Notes: a model not told the origin generated them from the letters alone. Shown: positions 35,343 through 43,777, counted from the first letter of the stretch. The stretch is DNA of 64,000 bases from Pedobacter sp. Leaf216 (GCF_001421515.1 NZ_LMKM01000009.1:86-64085); one strand, 5' to 3'. Numbers and translations: made by a program.

Positions 35343-36218
35343 TTATGTCAATTTACTGTATATAGTTCGCAAAAAATCTACCAAAGTCATTGGACTCCTG
35401 CCCAATAGCTTCCTAATATCACTTTTATTGGTATCGAATTCTCCCTTCGCAATTGCCCCACAAAACCTTGAAATATAGGCCGCATCATCTTCAGAAGCAC
35501 CTGACTGTATTAGCCATGCTATATATAAACTTATTTCTGGTTGGATATAAGTTATTGTTTTTCCAGTAATGTCTGACAACAATTCAGCAATCTCTGAAAA
35601 TGAGAATGCAGTTTCTGCAGCGATGACATATTCTTTGTTCTCATGACCAGGAGTGGTCAGTACAACAGCTGTTGCTTCAGCCATTTCAGCTATTGGCAAG
35701 AAAGGAGTTTTGCCATCTCCAGCAGGAATAGAAACACCATTATTTAGTATATCTTTTCCTGATAACAACGGAATCATATCCGCATACATAGTGTTGTCCA
35801 TCAAAGTATATGGGATGTCTATTTGTTTCAGGTAATCAGCTGTAGATGCGTGATATTGAACATCAGCACCCATTATACTTTGCTTTAAATTTTTCATATC
35901 AAAGCTCGTATAAACAATATGGCCAATCCCCGTTTCCCTAGCTGCATTGATCACATTTTTGTGCTGCTCAAACCTGTAAACTATATCAGATGAAGAAGAC
36001 ACAAGCAGCAACTTGTCTACACCATGGAATGCACTCTTTAAAGAGTCGTAATTTTGATAGTCTCCAACCTTTATTTTAATGCCTTTTGATCTCAATTCTG
36101 CTGCCTTGGTTTCATCTCTTACCAATGCTGTAATATCACTTGGAGTTATCCCCCTTTTTAATAATGAATCTATGCTGGCTTTACCTAAATTCCCTGTTGC
36201 ACCGGTTACTAAAATCAT
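35343..36218 (-). CDS. NmrA/QorB-like NAD(P)-binding protein
   Basis: A 291-residue atypical short-chain dehydrogenase (NmrA-like, close to quinone oxidoreductase 2/QorB). It starts MILVTGATGNLGKASIDSLL from the ATG at 36218; the Met at 36266 would add 16 residues before the Rossmann strand. Dinucleotide motif TGATGNLG, then RDETKAAEL after strand two, consistent with NADPH. Further typical pieces are KLLLVSSS and GHIVYTSF. Divergently arranged with an HxlR regulator (36331), the same plan as other qor-type loci. Confidence 0.88.
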   Translation of the reverse strand: MILVTGATGNLGKASIDSLLKRGITPSDITALVRDETKAAELRSKGIKIKVGDYQNYDSLKSAFHGVDKLLLVSSSSDIVYRFEQHKNVINAARETGIGHIVYTSFDMKNLKQSIMGADVQYHASTADYLKQIDIPYTLMDNTMYADMIPLLSGKDILNNGVSIPAGDGKTPFLPIAEMAEATAVVLTTPGHENKEYVIAAETAFSFSEIAELLSDITGKTITYIQPEISLYIAWLIQSGASEDDAAYISRFCGAIAKGEFDTNKSDIRKLLGRSPMTLVDFLRTIYSKLT

Positions 36219-36330
36219 ATATTTTGTTTTAAGTTTAATTACTTTTGTTACGCAAAGAAACAACAATTGATTTTAGAAAGTTAACATTGCTGTTGAAACA
36301 AGACGAAAAGTGGTAACCTAAAAGTGACTA

Positions 36331-36648
36331 ATGGAAAATAAACTATACCATGCTGAATGTGGTGTTAATACAGCGATAGCACTGTTTTCAGGGCGATGGA
36401 AGGTGATGATTTTACACATGCTTTCCAAAAATACCAGACGTTTTGGTGAGATTCAGGCCAGGATACCTGCTGTTTCAAAAAAGGTGCTTACCGAACAATT
36501 GAAAGAACTTGAAGCTGATGGATTAATAAGCAGGAAGGAGTATAAGGAGCTTCCGCCCCGGGTTGAGTATGCACTTACTGATTTTGGAAAAAGTCTCTGC
36601 CCCTTGTTAGCTGATATAGCAGCTTGGAAAAGAAAAAGCATTTTATAA
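36331..36648 (+). CDS. HxlR family transcriptional regulator
   Basis: A 105-residue HxlR regulator: HAECGVNTAIALFSGRWKVMILHML, the recognition region RFGEIQARIPAVSKKVLTEQLKELEADGLISR and the wing PRVEYALTDFGKSL. The conserved Cys (CGVN) can act as a redox sensor in relatives such as QorR/YodB. The gene lies 112 bases from the start of the divergent QorB-like gene and probably represses it. Confidence 0.9.
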   Translation: MENKLYHAECGVNTAIALFSGRWKVMILHMLSKNTRRFGEIQARIPAVSKKVLTEQLKELEADGLISRKEYKELPPRVEYALTDFGKSLCPLLADIAAWKRKSIL

Positions 36649-36808
36649 GCTAATTAGGGTATGACAGTACTCTAATATTGATCCTTAACAATAAGTTAAT
36701 GATGTTGTAACCTGATTTATGGTTTAGTAGAATAAGTATTTAATATTTTTGTGGCGAATTTTTTCACCTTAAACGTAGTGGAACCTATCAATAACCTAAG
36801 TCAAAACA

Positions 36809-38008
36809 ATGCGAAGAATTAATGTTTTTATTGCCATTCTAACTATCAGTTTCTTATTAAATGCAGATAAATCATTTTCACAAATTAAGGATAAACCATA
36901 CGTTATTTTTATCAGTGCAGATGGCTTCCGTTATGATTATGCTACAAAATTCAATACAAGTAATTTACTTCGTTTATCTTCTGGAGGTGTAAAGGCAAAG
37001 CGTATGATTCCATCCTATCCTTCAGTAACCCGCCCGAACCACTATTCTCTCGTTACAGGCTTATATCCCGGCCATACAGGGATTGCAGGTAATACTTTCT
37101 ACGACCCTAAAAGTAAAACGATGTTCAATAAAGCAGAAGGCAAATGGTTCACCAGTCAATCAATCTGGCAAACTGCCAGTAAAAGTGGTGTAATTACAGC
37201 AAATATCAATTACCCGGATGCCCGTACCATTACAAAAGGTATGAAAAACGTTTATCAAATACAAAAATCGAAAGAGATATCAATTGATGATCAACTCGAT
37301 GCAATTCAGGAATGGTTAAAAATGCCAGAGGGGAAAAGGCCGCATTTAATTACCCTATATTTTAATGACACCGACCATCAAGGACATATTTACGGTCCTG
37401 AAGCAGTCGAGGTAGCGGAGGCAGCAAAAAAAATTGATGACAACATTGGCCGTATTGATGCTTTAGTAAAGTCAATAGGATTACCGGTTGATATCATTTT
37501 TGTATCAGATCATGGTATGATCGGCATTGATAAAAGTAATATAATACCAATTCCGGCTGCTGTTGATACAATGAAATTTGTAGTCAATAACCAAAATTCT
37601 CTTGTAAATATATTCGCTAAAGACCCATCTTCTGTCATGAACACGTATAGGGATTTATTAAGTAAAGAAAGAAACGAGTATAAAGTATATTTGAATTCCA
37701 ACATTCCTCAAAATTGGTTTTATGGCGGTAATGATGATAAACATAGACGTGCGGGAGACATAATTTTAGTTGCGCAGTATCCTAAAACTTTTAATAATAA
37801 AGCCGGTAAAGGAATGCATGGCTTTGACCCTGAAAAAGTTGCAGAAATGGGCGCAACTTTTATGGCTTGGGGACCATCAATTAAAAAAGGGATTATAATT
37901 GAGCAATTTAAGAATGTGGAAGTATACCACTTGTTATCTACAATGTTAAGGCTTCAAATTAATATGAATGACGCAAAAGGTACGCTATCAAGAGAAATTT
38001 TAAACTAG
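36809..38008 (+). CDS. Alkaline phosphatase superfamily nucleotide pyrophosphatase/phosphodiesterase
   Basis: A 399-residue exported NPP-type phosphodiesterase. Signal peptide ends SFSQ. The metal/nucleophile signature is ISADGFRYDY (Asp ligand) and SYPSVTRPNHYSLVTG, with the Thr in SVTRPNH as nucleophile. Other ligands are NDTDHQGH (Asp, His) and VSDHGM (Asp-His), and a late His in KGMHGFDP. It would hydrolyse phosphodiester or pyrophosphate bonds of nucleotides or lipids outside the cytoplasm. It has no obvious operon partner. Confidence 0.88.
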   Translation: MRRINVFIAILTISFLLNADKSFSQIKDKPYVIFISADGFRYDYATKFNTSNLLRLSSGGVKAKRMIPSYPSVTRPNHYSLVTGLYPGHTGIAGNTFYDPKSKTMFNKAEGKWFTSQSIWQTASKSGVITANINYPDARTITKGMKNVYQIQKSKEISIDDQLDAIQEWLKMPEGKRPHLITLYFNDTDHQGHIYGPEAVEVAEAAKKIDDNIGRIDALVKSIGLPVDIIFVSDHGMIGIDKSNIIPIPAAVDTMKFVVNNQNSLVNIFAKDPSSVMNTYRDLLSKERNEYKVYLNSNIPQNWFYGGNDDKHRRAGDIILVAQYPKTFNNKAGKGMHGFDPEKVAEMGATFMAWGPSIKKGIIIEQFKNVEVYHLLSTMLRLQINMNDAKGTLSREILN

Positions 38009-38553
38009 TCTTTAGTGCTTTCCTCTCCGCTAATATTCAGGTTGTTTAAGATTTTAAGATTTTGACCTAGCAACAATGGCGTTATATACTTTGATTTTAA
38101 ATTTTTGTTCTTCAATGAGATTAATTGTCTCAAGAAACGAAGCTAAAAATAAGAACACACTTTTTGCTCGACATTTTTTGTTATCGACTATTGAAAAAAG
38201 ATAGTAAGATTGAAACAATGTTTTTAGAAGGCCGAGTCAGTTTGCCTTTTTTTAGTTTAGCTGGTCAATATAGATAGGCCAATGAGATCAGGTAATTAAT
38301 TTTGGACCAGTGAGCTTTATCTTGTTTATTAGCATTTAATATTTTATGCGAACGGGAGAAACCGATAAATGTTGTTAAAAAATAAACAACCTTAAAGTTT
38401 AATTTATTCTTACTTGTTGTTACTAATCAGGCATTTATTAAAACCGTTCGCAGATAACATTCGTTTCTTAATTAACCTCGCACTTAAAGGCGATAAATTA
38501 AAGGAGTAGCCGAAAACCTCAAACAGAGTAGGCAAAATTAAAATTAAAACGTT
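38009..38553. other. Long upstream region of the peptide-export locus
   Basis: 545 bases with no supportable gene. It holds a perfect 9-bp inverted repeat, TGCGAACGG (38347-38355) and CCGTTCGCA (38444-38452), 88 bases apart. I found no strong TAnnTTTG promoter near the first peptide gene; the region may carry a long leader RNA or regulator sites. Confidence 0.5.
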
Positions 38554-38787
38554 ATGAAACTTCAAGAGTTAAATTTAAACGAAATGAAAGAAATCAACGG
38601 TGGTGGTTTATTTGGTGGTAATGATTCATCGAATTCAGGTGGATTATTAGGATCAATTGGAATTGGTAATTTATTATCATTTTCGAATGAAACACAAGAC
38701 GGAGATGAATCGAGTAAAACCTCGTTCTCTTTAGGGAATAACATTGGTGGAAGCTTACAAGGGTTATTCCAAAGCTTAACTAGCTAA
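38554..38787 (+). CDS. Double-glycine leader peptide precursor 1
   Basis: A 77-residue secreted-peptide precursor. The leader LQELNLNEMKEINGG fits the GG-type pattern, with hydrophobic residues at the usual spacing and cleavage expected after G17 (NGG|G). The core (~60 residues) is rich in Gly, Ser and Asn, has no Cys, and ends SFSLGNNIGGSLQGLFQSLTS-like. A GxxxG (GNNIG) is present. It shares a post-GG (L/I)FGxN element and S(L/I)GNNI with the next gene. Just downstream are an HlyD adaptor and a C39-peptidase exporter, which would cleave and secrete it. Could be a bacteriocin, a signal or a structural peptide. Confidence 0.8.
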   Translation: MKLQELNLNEMKEINGGGLFGGNDSSNSGGLLGSIGIGNLLSFSNETQDGDESSKTSFSLGNNIGGSLQGLFQSLTS

Positions 38788-38808
38788 TTTTATTAAGCTC
38801 AATTAATT

Positions 38809-38838
38809 AAAAGGGATTCTTACCAGAATCCCTTTTTT
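38809..38838 (+). terminator. Terminator between the two peptide genes
   Basis: A 10-bp perfect stem (AAAGGGATTC / GAATCCCTTT) with a 6-base loop followed by T. It lies 22 bases after the first precursor's stop, so a short, abundant transcript of the first gene alone is expected, with the rest made by read-through or a second promoter. Confidence 0.8.
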
Positions 38839-38861
38839 ACATTATTAAAAAATGGAACGTC

Positions 38862-39077
38862 ATGGAAAATTTATCTAAAGAACAAATGATGGATATTAAC
38901 GGGGGTGGAATTTTTGGGAATAATTACAATGCTACCGGAATTTCTATCAATGCATCATCAGACAGTTTATTAAGCATCACATTTGTTAGTAATTATGGGG
39001 ATAGCCGTAATGAAACCAAAATCTCAATAGGAAACAATATCGATCTAGGCTTAGGGCTCGTCAATCTAAATCAATAA
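38862..39077 (+). CDS. Double-glycine leader peptide precursor 2
   Basis: A 71-residue paralogue of the preceding precursor. The leader ENLSKEQMMDINGG ends in the same INGGG; expected core of about 55 residues starts GIFGNNYNATG. It has no Cys and is rich in Ser, Asn and Gly; the stretch ETKISIGNNIDLGLGL matches KTSFSLGNNIGGSLQGL of the first precursor. The GxxxG is not conserved (GNNID). A hairpin follows at 39092-39116. Function unknown; export by the adjacent C39 transporter is inferred from the leader. Confidence 0.78.
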   Translation: MENLSKEQMMDINGGGIFGNNYNATGISINASSDSLLSITFVSNYGDSRNETKISIGNNIDLGLGLVNLNQ

Positions 39078-39091
39078 AAATATTAAGAAAG

Positions 39092-39116
39092 AGACCATGA
39101 ATATTGGTCTTTTTTT
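39092..39116 (+). terminator. Terminator after the second peptide gene
   Basis: A 6-bp stem (AGACCA / TGGTCT) with a 7-base loop and six T, 15 bases after the stop. It separates the peptide genes from the exporter genes. Confidence 0.6.
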
Positions 39117-39164
39117 ATGTTCGCGAAAACCAAATTAATTAAAATGCGTATATAAAATTTAGAT

Positions 39165-40370
39165 ATGGACAGTGATAAATACATATTTCCTAAAGAGATT
39201 ATTGAAAATACAGCAGAGTACCATTTTCATTCTCATAATTCTTACACCAAGGTAATTTATCAGGTTATTCTGGTTGTACTTGTTATTTCCTTCTTTGCTA
39301 TCTTTTTAATTAAAGTTGATGTAAATGTTAAAAGCACGGGCCTGTTTCGGCCTACTGCAGAGCGAAATGAAATAAAGCCACTAATTGCTGGGAGGATTGA
39401 TTCTCTATTTGTAAAAGAGAATATGCATGTTAAAGCTGGCCAGGTTTTGCTTACCATTAAAAAGGAAAACATAGAAAGTCAGGATGCTTTAAATCAGTTC
39501 CAGCAAACCGACGTAAAAGACCAACTACATGATTTGGGTTTGCTGATTAGCGCTTACAAACGAAGTGATTGGTCGAAAAAGTTACCCCTCAAATCTGGCG
39601 TTTATGGTCAGCAATATAGTTTTTTTATGCAGCGGGTTACCGAAGCTAAAGCCCGTTATCAACTGGCACTGAAAAATTTTGAGCGTTATGCTTATCTGTA
39701 TAACCGCAAAGCTGTTTCAGGAGTTGAATATGACGAAATGAAACTCAAAAAAGAAAACGTTTTTAATGAGTTGGGTCTGATCGGTGAAGAACAGGGCAGC
39801 AAGTGGCAGATGGAACTAAATCAACTTTCTATCCAAAACCAACAGCTTGGCACAAGAGATAAACAATACGAAGAAGAGAAAGAATTTTATACCATCAAAG
39901 CTCCCTTAACAGGCACTGTACAACAGCTAAAAGGAATACAGCCTGGAAGTTCTGTTTCTGCAAATGAGATTCTAGGAGAAATTTCTCCCGATTCAGGGTT
40001 AATTGCGGAGACTTATGTGCAACCCAAAGATATTGGTTTATTAAAAGTGGGTACTAAGGCCAGGTTCCAGATTGACGCTTACAATTATAACGAATGGGGA
40101 ATGGCGACCGGGGAAGTAATTTCTGTTTCCAGCGATGTTTTTATGCAAAATGGATCTCAGCCTTTTTTCAAAGTACGTTGCCTGCTCGATGAAAACAGCC
40201 TAAAACTTAAAAACGGCTATACGGGTAAAATAAAAAAGGGGATGACACTGCAGGCAAGGTTTTTTGTAACCAGAAGAACGCTGTTTCAATTGTTATATGA
40301 TAAAGCTGACGACTGGTTGAACCCAAATGTAATTCCAGAAAGTAAAGAAAATCAAGTGTCTAGCCTATGA
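39165..40370 (+). CDS. HlyD family adaptor protein of the peptide exporter
   Basis: A 401-residue membrane fusion protein: a short cytoplasmic N-terminus, one membrane helix (about residues 27-48, VIYQVILVVLVISFFAIFLI), then a periplasmic biotinyl-lipoyl-like half (RPTAERNEIKPLIAGRIDSLFVKENMHVKAGQVLL), a long coiled-coil hairpin and the second lipoyl half (IKAPLTGTVQQLKGIQPGSSVSANEILGEISPD) before a beta-barrel. It bridges the inner-membrane ABC transporter to an outer-membrane channel encoded elsewhere. It overlaps the ABC gene start by 4 bases (ATGA), implying coupled translation. Confidence 0.9.
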   Translation: MDSDKYIFPKEIIENTAEYHFHSHNSYTKVIYQVILVVLVISFFAIFLIKVDVNVKSTGLFRPTAERNEIKPLIAGRIDSLFVKENMHVKAGQVLLTIKKENIESQDALNQFQQTDVKDQLHDLGLLISAYKRSDWSKKLPLKSGVYGQQYSFFMQRVTEAKARYQLALKNFERYAYLYNRKAVSGVEYDEMKLKKENVFNELGLIGEEQGSKWQMELNQLSIQNQQLGTRDKQYEEEKEFYTIKAPLTGTVQQLKGIQPGSSVSANEILGEISPDSGLIAETYVQPKDIGLLKVGTKARFQIDAYNYNEWGMATGEVISVSSDVFMQNGSQPFFKVRCLLDENSLKLKNGYTGKIKKGMTLQARFFVTRRTLFQLLYDKADDWLNPNVIPESKENQVSSL

Positions 40371-42625
40371 AATCATTAAGTCAAATTTTTAAGGCTTTTA
40401 GCTCAAAACTTGCTTCGAATAAGAAGGCTAAACGCACATTAATTAAACAGCATGATGTAACAGATTGTGGTGCCGCTTGCTTAGCATCAATTTCCATTCA
40501 CTATGGGTTGGATTTGCCAATTGCCAGAATAAGGCAATATGCCGGCACTGATAAAAAAGGAACCAATGTTTTAGGGTTGATTGAGGCTTCATCCAGGCTA
40601 GGTTTTTCGGCAAAAGGTGTAAAGGCTAGTTATGACAACCTTTTTACTATTCCTACACCCGTTATTGCCCACGTTAACCACAATAATTTAGCCCATTACG
40701 TTGTACTTTATAAGGTAACTGAAAATTATGTGGAGGTAATGGACCCGGCTTATGGAGAAATGCAGCGATTAACGCCAAATGAATTTAAGCAGAAATGGAC
40801 CGGCGTTTTAATTATGTTGCTTCCTGGTGATGATTTTACTGCTGGAACAGAAAGAATTTCACTCGAAAAACGGTTTTTATACCTTTTAATGCCACATAAA
40901 TCAATATTGGTTCAGGTGTTAATCGGCGCCATTTTTTACACCATTTTAGGATTATCTACCTCCATATTTTTGCAGAAAATAGTTGATAATGTGCTGCCGG
41001 AAGGAAATACTAACCTGCTTAATTTGATGGGCACTGTGATGATCATCATTATTCTCCTGCAAATTTTTATCAACTACGCAAAAACACTCTTAACAATTAA
41101 AACTGGTCAGCAAATAGATGCAAGGTTGATTTTAGGTTATTACAAGCATCTGCTAAAATTACCACAGGCATTTTTTGATACGATGAGGGTTGGAGAAATC
41201 ATTTCCCGGATGAATGATGCAGTAAAAATCAGGGCTTTTATTAATGATGTGCTGGTGGGTTTTGCAGTCAATATTTTTATCCTCATTTTTTCTTTTGCGC
41301 TAATGTTTACCTATTACTGGAAACTTGCGCTAATTATGCTTACCGTTGTTCCGTTGTATGCATTAGTTTATTACATTTCAAACCGTTTGAATAAGACTAC
41401 ACAACGGCAGCTGATGGAAAAGAGTGCCGAACTGGAAAATCAACTGGTGGAATCGGTTAATTCGGTAAGCACGATTAAACGTTTCGGGTTGGAAAATTTT
41501 TCTAATTTAAAAACAGAAATCAGATTTATAAACTTGCTGAAAACGGTTTACACTTCAGGTACTAACTCTCTTTTGGTGGGTAATGCGAGTGGTTTTATTT
41601 CGAGTACATTTTCAGTTATTTTGCTTTGGGCTGGAGCAAGTTTTGTACTTCAAAATCTAATTACACCAGGCGAACTGCTTTCTTTTTACGCTATTATTGG
41701 CTACTTCACAGGTCCGGTTATTAGTTTAATTGGAATGAACAAAGTGTTTCAGGATGCCCGGATTGCAGCAGACAGGCTTTTTGAAATTATGGATTTGGAA
41801 CGGGAGAAGACCGAAAACCGGATGGATATCACCACTGATATGATTGGTGATATTGAATTTAAAAAAGTAAATTTTAGGTATGGTACAAGGGTTACTGTTT
41901 TTGAAGGGTTCGACCTCTACATCCCGAAAGGAAAAATAACAGCCGTAGTAGGCGAGAGTGGCTCAGGCAAAACCACTTTACTTTCTTTACTCCAAAATAT
42001 TTATCCATTGCAATCTGGTAGTATTATGATTGGTGAGTTCGACCTCAATTACATCACCAACGAAAGTTTAAGAAAACTTGTTGCGGTAGTACCTCAAGAT
42101 GTGCATCTTTTTGCTGGAAATGTGATTGAAAACATAGCCGTTGGTGAAATGGAGCCAGATATGAAAAAAATTATCCGCATTTGCGCGCAACTAAATATTA
42201 TGGATTTTATTGAACGTTTGCCAAATGGATTTGATACTTACCTCGGTGAGAATGCTACAAATTTATCTGGTGGACAACGCCAGCGTCTGGCTATTGCCCG
42301 GGCCTTATATCGCGATCCCGAAATCCTTATTTTGGATGAAGCCACCTCATCATTGGATTCTTCATCAGAAGAGCATATTCACAATGCGATATCTTTACTT
42401 CGTGAGCAGGGTAAAACCATTATTTTAATTGCTCACCGCCTAAGCACCGTAGTTAATGCCGATAAAATTGTAGTGCTTAAAGAAGGGAAATTGATAGAAG
42501 AAGGAACGCATCAAGAATTGGTGAAATTGGATGGAATGTATACCAGCATGTGGCATAAACAATTTCCATCAATTAATGATGCCATAAAGAGAACGAAGAC
42601 AAGAAAAGTGGAGCCTAAAAATTAA
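40367..42625 (+). CDS. Peptidase C39 domain-containing ABC transporter
   Basis: A 752-residue PCAT-type exporter that removes GG leaders while exporting the peptide. The N-terminal C39 peptidase has catalytic Cys 34 (HDVTDCGAACLA), His 110 (NLAHYVVLY) and Asp 126 (VMDPAYG), all intact. A six-helix ABC membrane domain spans about residues 165-450. The nucleotide-binding domain has Walker A GESGSGKTT (529-537), signature LSGGQRQRLAIARAL and Walker B ILILDEATSSLD, with an H-loop IAHRLSTV. Complete, so cleavage and export of the two upstream precursors is likely. Confidence 0.95.
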   Translation: MKSLSQIFKAFSSKLASNKKAKRTLIKQHDVTDCGAACLASISIHYGLDLPIARIRQYAGTDKKGTNVLGLIEASSRLGFSAKGVKASYDNLFTIPTPVIAHVNHNNLAHYVVLYKVTENYVEVMDPAYGEMQRLTPNEFKQKWTGVLIMLLPGDDFTAGTERISLEKRFLYLLMPHKSILVQVLIGAIFYTILGLSTSIFLQKIVDNVLPEGNTNLLNLMGTVMIIIILLQIFINYAKTLLTIKTGQQIDARLILGYYKHLLKLPQAFFDTMRVGEIISRMNDAVKIRAFINDVLVGFAVNIFILIFSFALMFTYYWKLALIMLTVVPLYALVYYISNRLNKTTQRQLMEKSAELENQLVESVNSVSTIKRFGLENFSNLKTEIRFINLLKTVYTSGTNSLLVGNASGFISSTFSVILLWAGASFVLQNLITPGELLSFYAIIGYFTGPVISLIGMNKVFQDARIAADRLFEIMDLEREKTENRMDITTDMIGDIEFKKVNFRYGTRVTVFEGFDLYIPKGKITAVVGESGSGKTTLLSLLQNIYPLQSGSIMIGEFDLNYITNESLRKLVAVVPQDVHLFAGNVIENIAVGEMEPDMKKIIRICAQLNIMDFIERLPNGFDTYLGENATNLSGGQRQRLAIARALYRDPEILILDEATSSLDSSSEEHIHNAISLLREQGKTIILIAHRLSTVVNADKIVVLKEGKLIEEGTHQELVKLDGMYTSMWHKQFPSINDAIKRTKTRKVEPKN

Positions 42626-42642
42626 AATTTAATTCAGGCTCC
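42610..42642 (+). terminator. Possible terminator overlapping the exporter stop
   Basis: A 7-bp inverted repeat GGAGCCT / AGGCTCC (42610-42616, 42636-42642) enclosing AT-rich sequence spans the TAA at 42623. The following TATATTCTTTTT is T-rich. Confidence 0.4.
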
Positions 42643-42690
42643 TATATTCTTTTTCAGAATCTTGAATAACCTTCGTTTTATGATACGTCA

Positions 42691-42960
42691 TTGGCAGTGT
42701 TGATTTTTGGATTATTTACCCTTTTTACTTCATGGGATAGAATTATGGATGAACGTCTACTTAGTCTAAAGATGACGTCGATCTATCTTGCGATCATAGT
42801 GAGCTACCTCTTCAAAATGATCAGTTCGGAATTGGTTAAACAGCAGATTTTTTCATACGGGTTGACCAATATAAATCACTTCATTATAATGGTCTTTGCA
42901 GTTGCTAATGTTACTTATCATTCAAGACTTTATTCTAGCACAAATAAAGGCGATGACTAA
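42691..42960 (+). CDS. Small membrane protein
   Basis: An 89-residue hydrophobic protein with three apparent membrane helices (about residues 2-13, 29-44, 62-75). The only in-frame start ahead of the first helix is TTG at 42691, since the upstream frame meets TAA, so it may be 5'-truncated or start at an internal Met. It overlaps the following XRE gene start (ATGACTAA), so the two are coupled. Gene order next to a peptide exporter would suit an immunity protein, but the pair also resembles widespread membrane-protein/XRE modules. Function unknown. Confidence 0.6.
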   Translation: MAVLIFGLFTLFTSWDRIMDERLLSLKMTSIYLAIIVSYLFKMISSELVKQQIFSYGLTNINHFIIMVFAVANVTYHSRLYSSTNKGDD

Positions 42961-43159
42961 CAACTTAAAAGTAGAACGAGCGAAAAGGAACTATACTCAG
43001 GCGAATTTGGCAGAAAGGGTAAGTGTCTCTCGACAAACTATGAACTCCATCGAAATCGGAAAATATGTGCCCTCAACTTTACTTGCACTAAAAATAGCAA
43101 AAGTCTTCAATACCTCTGTAGATGAAATTTTTTGCTTAGAAGACTCCGATTATTTATAA
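42953..43159 (+). CDS. XRE family helix-turn-helix regulator
   Basis: A 68-residue single-domain Cro/CI-type DNA-binding protein. It starts MTNNLKVERAKRNYTQANLAERVSVSRQTMNSIEIGKYVPS; the helix-turn-helix is TQANLAERVSVSRQTMNSIE, and the C-terminus VDEIFCLEDSDYL is typical of these short regulators. An upstream in-frame Met at 42896 lies inside the membrane-protein gene and is rejected. The ATG overlaps the upstream stop (ATGACTAA), implying translational coupling. It may control the membrane gene or the peptide locus. Confidence 0.85.
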   Translation: MTNNLKVERAKRNYTQANLAERVSVSRQTMNSIEIGKYVPSTLLALKIAKVFNTSVDEIFCLEDSDYL

Positions 43160-43254
43160 CGATTTCTAATTCATAGCTGCCCCTCCTAAATAACAAAAAA
43201 AATCAAGATGTGTATAAGGTAAACTATTTGAAAATCAATTTGTTAACCTCTAAA

Positions 43255-43302
43255 AGGTGCCTTAGGTTTTATATTGTCACAAGGCACCTCTTGAGGCACC
43301 TC
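43255..43302. repeat. Inverted and direct repeat cluster
   Basis: AGGTGCCTT (43255-43263) faces AAGGCACCT (43281-43289), a perfect 9-bp inverted repeat. AGGCACCTC recurs at 43282-43290 and 43294-43302 as a direct repeat. It lies between the XRE gene and the ssrA terminator and could form alternative hairpins. Confidence 0.6.
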
Positions 43303-43347
43303 GCATCTGCGTTTTTTGGTCAAAAAAGCCACTAAATCCCAAAAAAC

Positions 43348-43380
43348 AAAATCCTGCAAATCGTTGATTTGCAGGATTTT
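43348..43380. terminator. Terminator near ssrA
   Basis: A 15-bp perfect stem (AAAATCCTGCAAATC / GATTTGCAGGATTTT) with a 3-base loop, flanked by A/T on both sides. It lies 35 bases beyond the mature tmRNA 3' end and would terminate ssrA on the minus strand, and perhaps the plus-strand XRE transcript. Confidence 0.8.
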
Positions 43381-43414
43381 AGTGTTTTTTGGTGTGTTTT
43401 TTTACTGATTCCAG

Positions 43415-43777
43415 TGGAGCCGAAGGGAGTCGAACCCTTGTCCAGTTGTGAGATAAATTATACCTTCTACATGCTTATTTTTCAATTGATTTTCGGGAAA
43501 TAAACGGGCTGAAAACCGACCTTATTTAAATCCTTAGATACTTTATCTCACTTTAAGTCGTATCTCCTTAAAGCCAGCTTTGTTGTTTCGATGCCCCGGA
43601 TTCTAACCCAACAATGCAGCAGTTAGAGGGACAAAAGCTAGTTAGTTCTAAACTAAGCAGCTAAGGCGTAAGTATTTTCGCCAACTAAAATGTGATCGTT
43701 CACTTTAAGTGCTCTCCGAACAACGCACTGCATGCTAACATAACCTTCGCCACCCCGTCAAATCCAAGAACGGCCCC
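43415..43777 (-). ncRNA. ssrA: Transfer-messenger RNA (tmRNA)
   Basis: Rescues stalled ribosomes and tags their proteins. On the minus strand the 5' end reads GGGGCCGTTCTTGGATTTGA, and the 3' end reads GGGTTCGACTCCCTTCGGCTCC-A; GGGGCCG pairs with CGGCTCC as the acceptor stem, and GGTTCGACTCC is the T arm. The tag reading frame (43653-43682) starts at GGC and encodes GENTYALAA followed by TAG. CCA is not encoded; the genome continues CTGG after the discriminator A at 43415. About 363 nucleotides, normal length. Confidence 0.95.
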
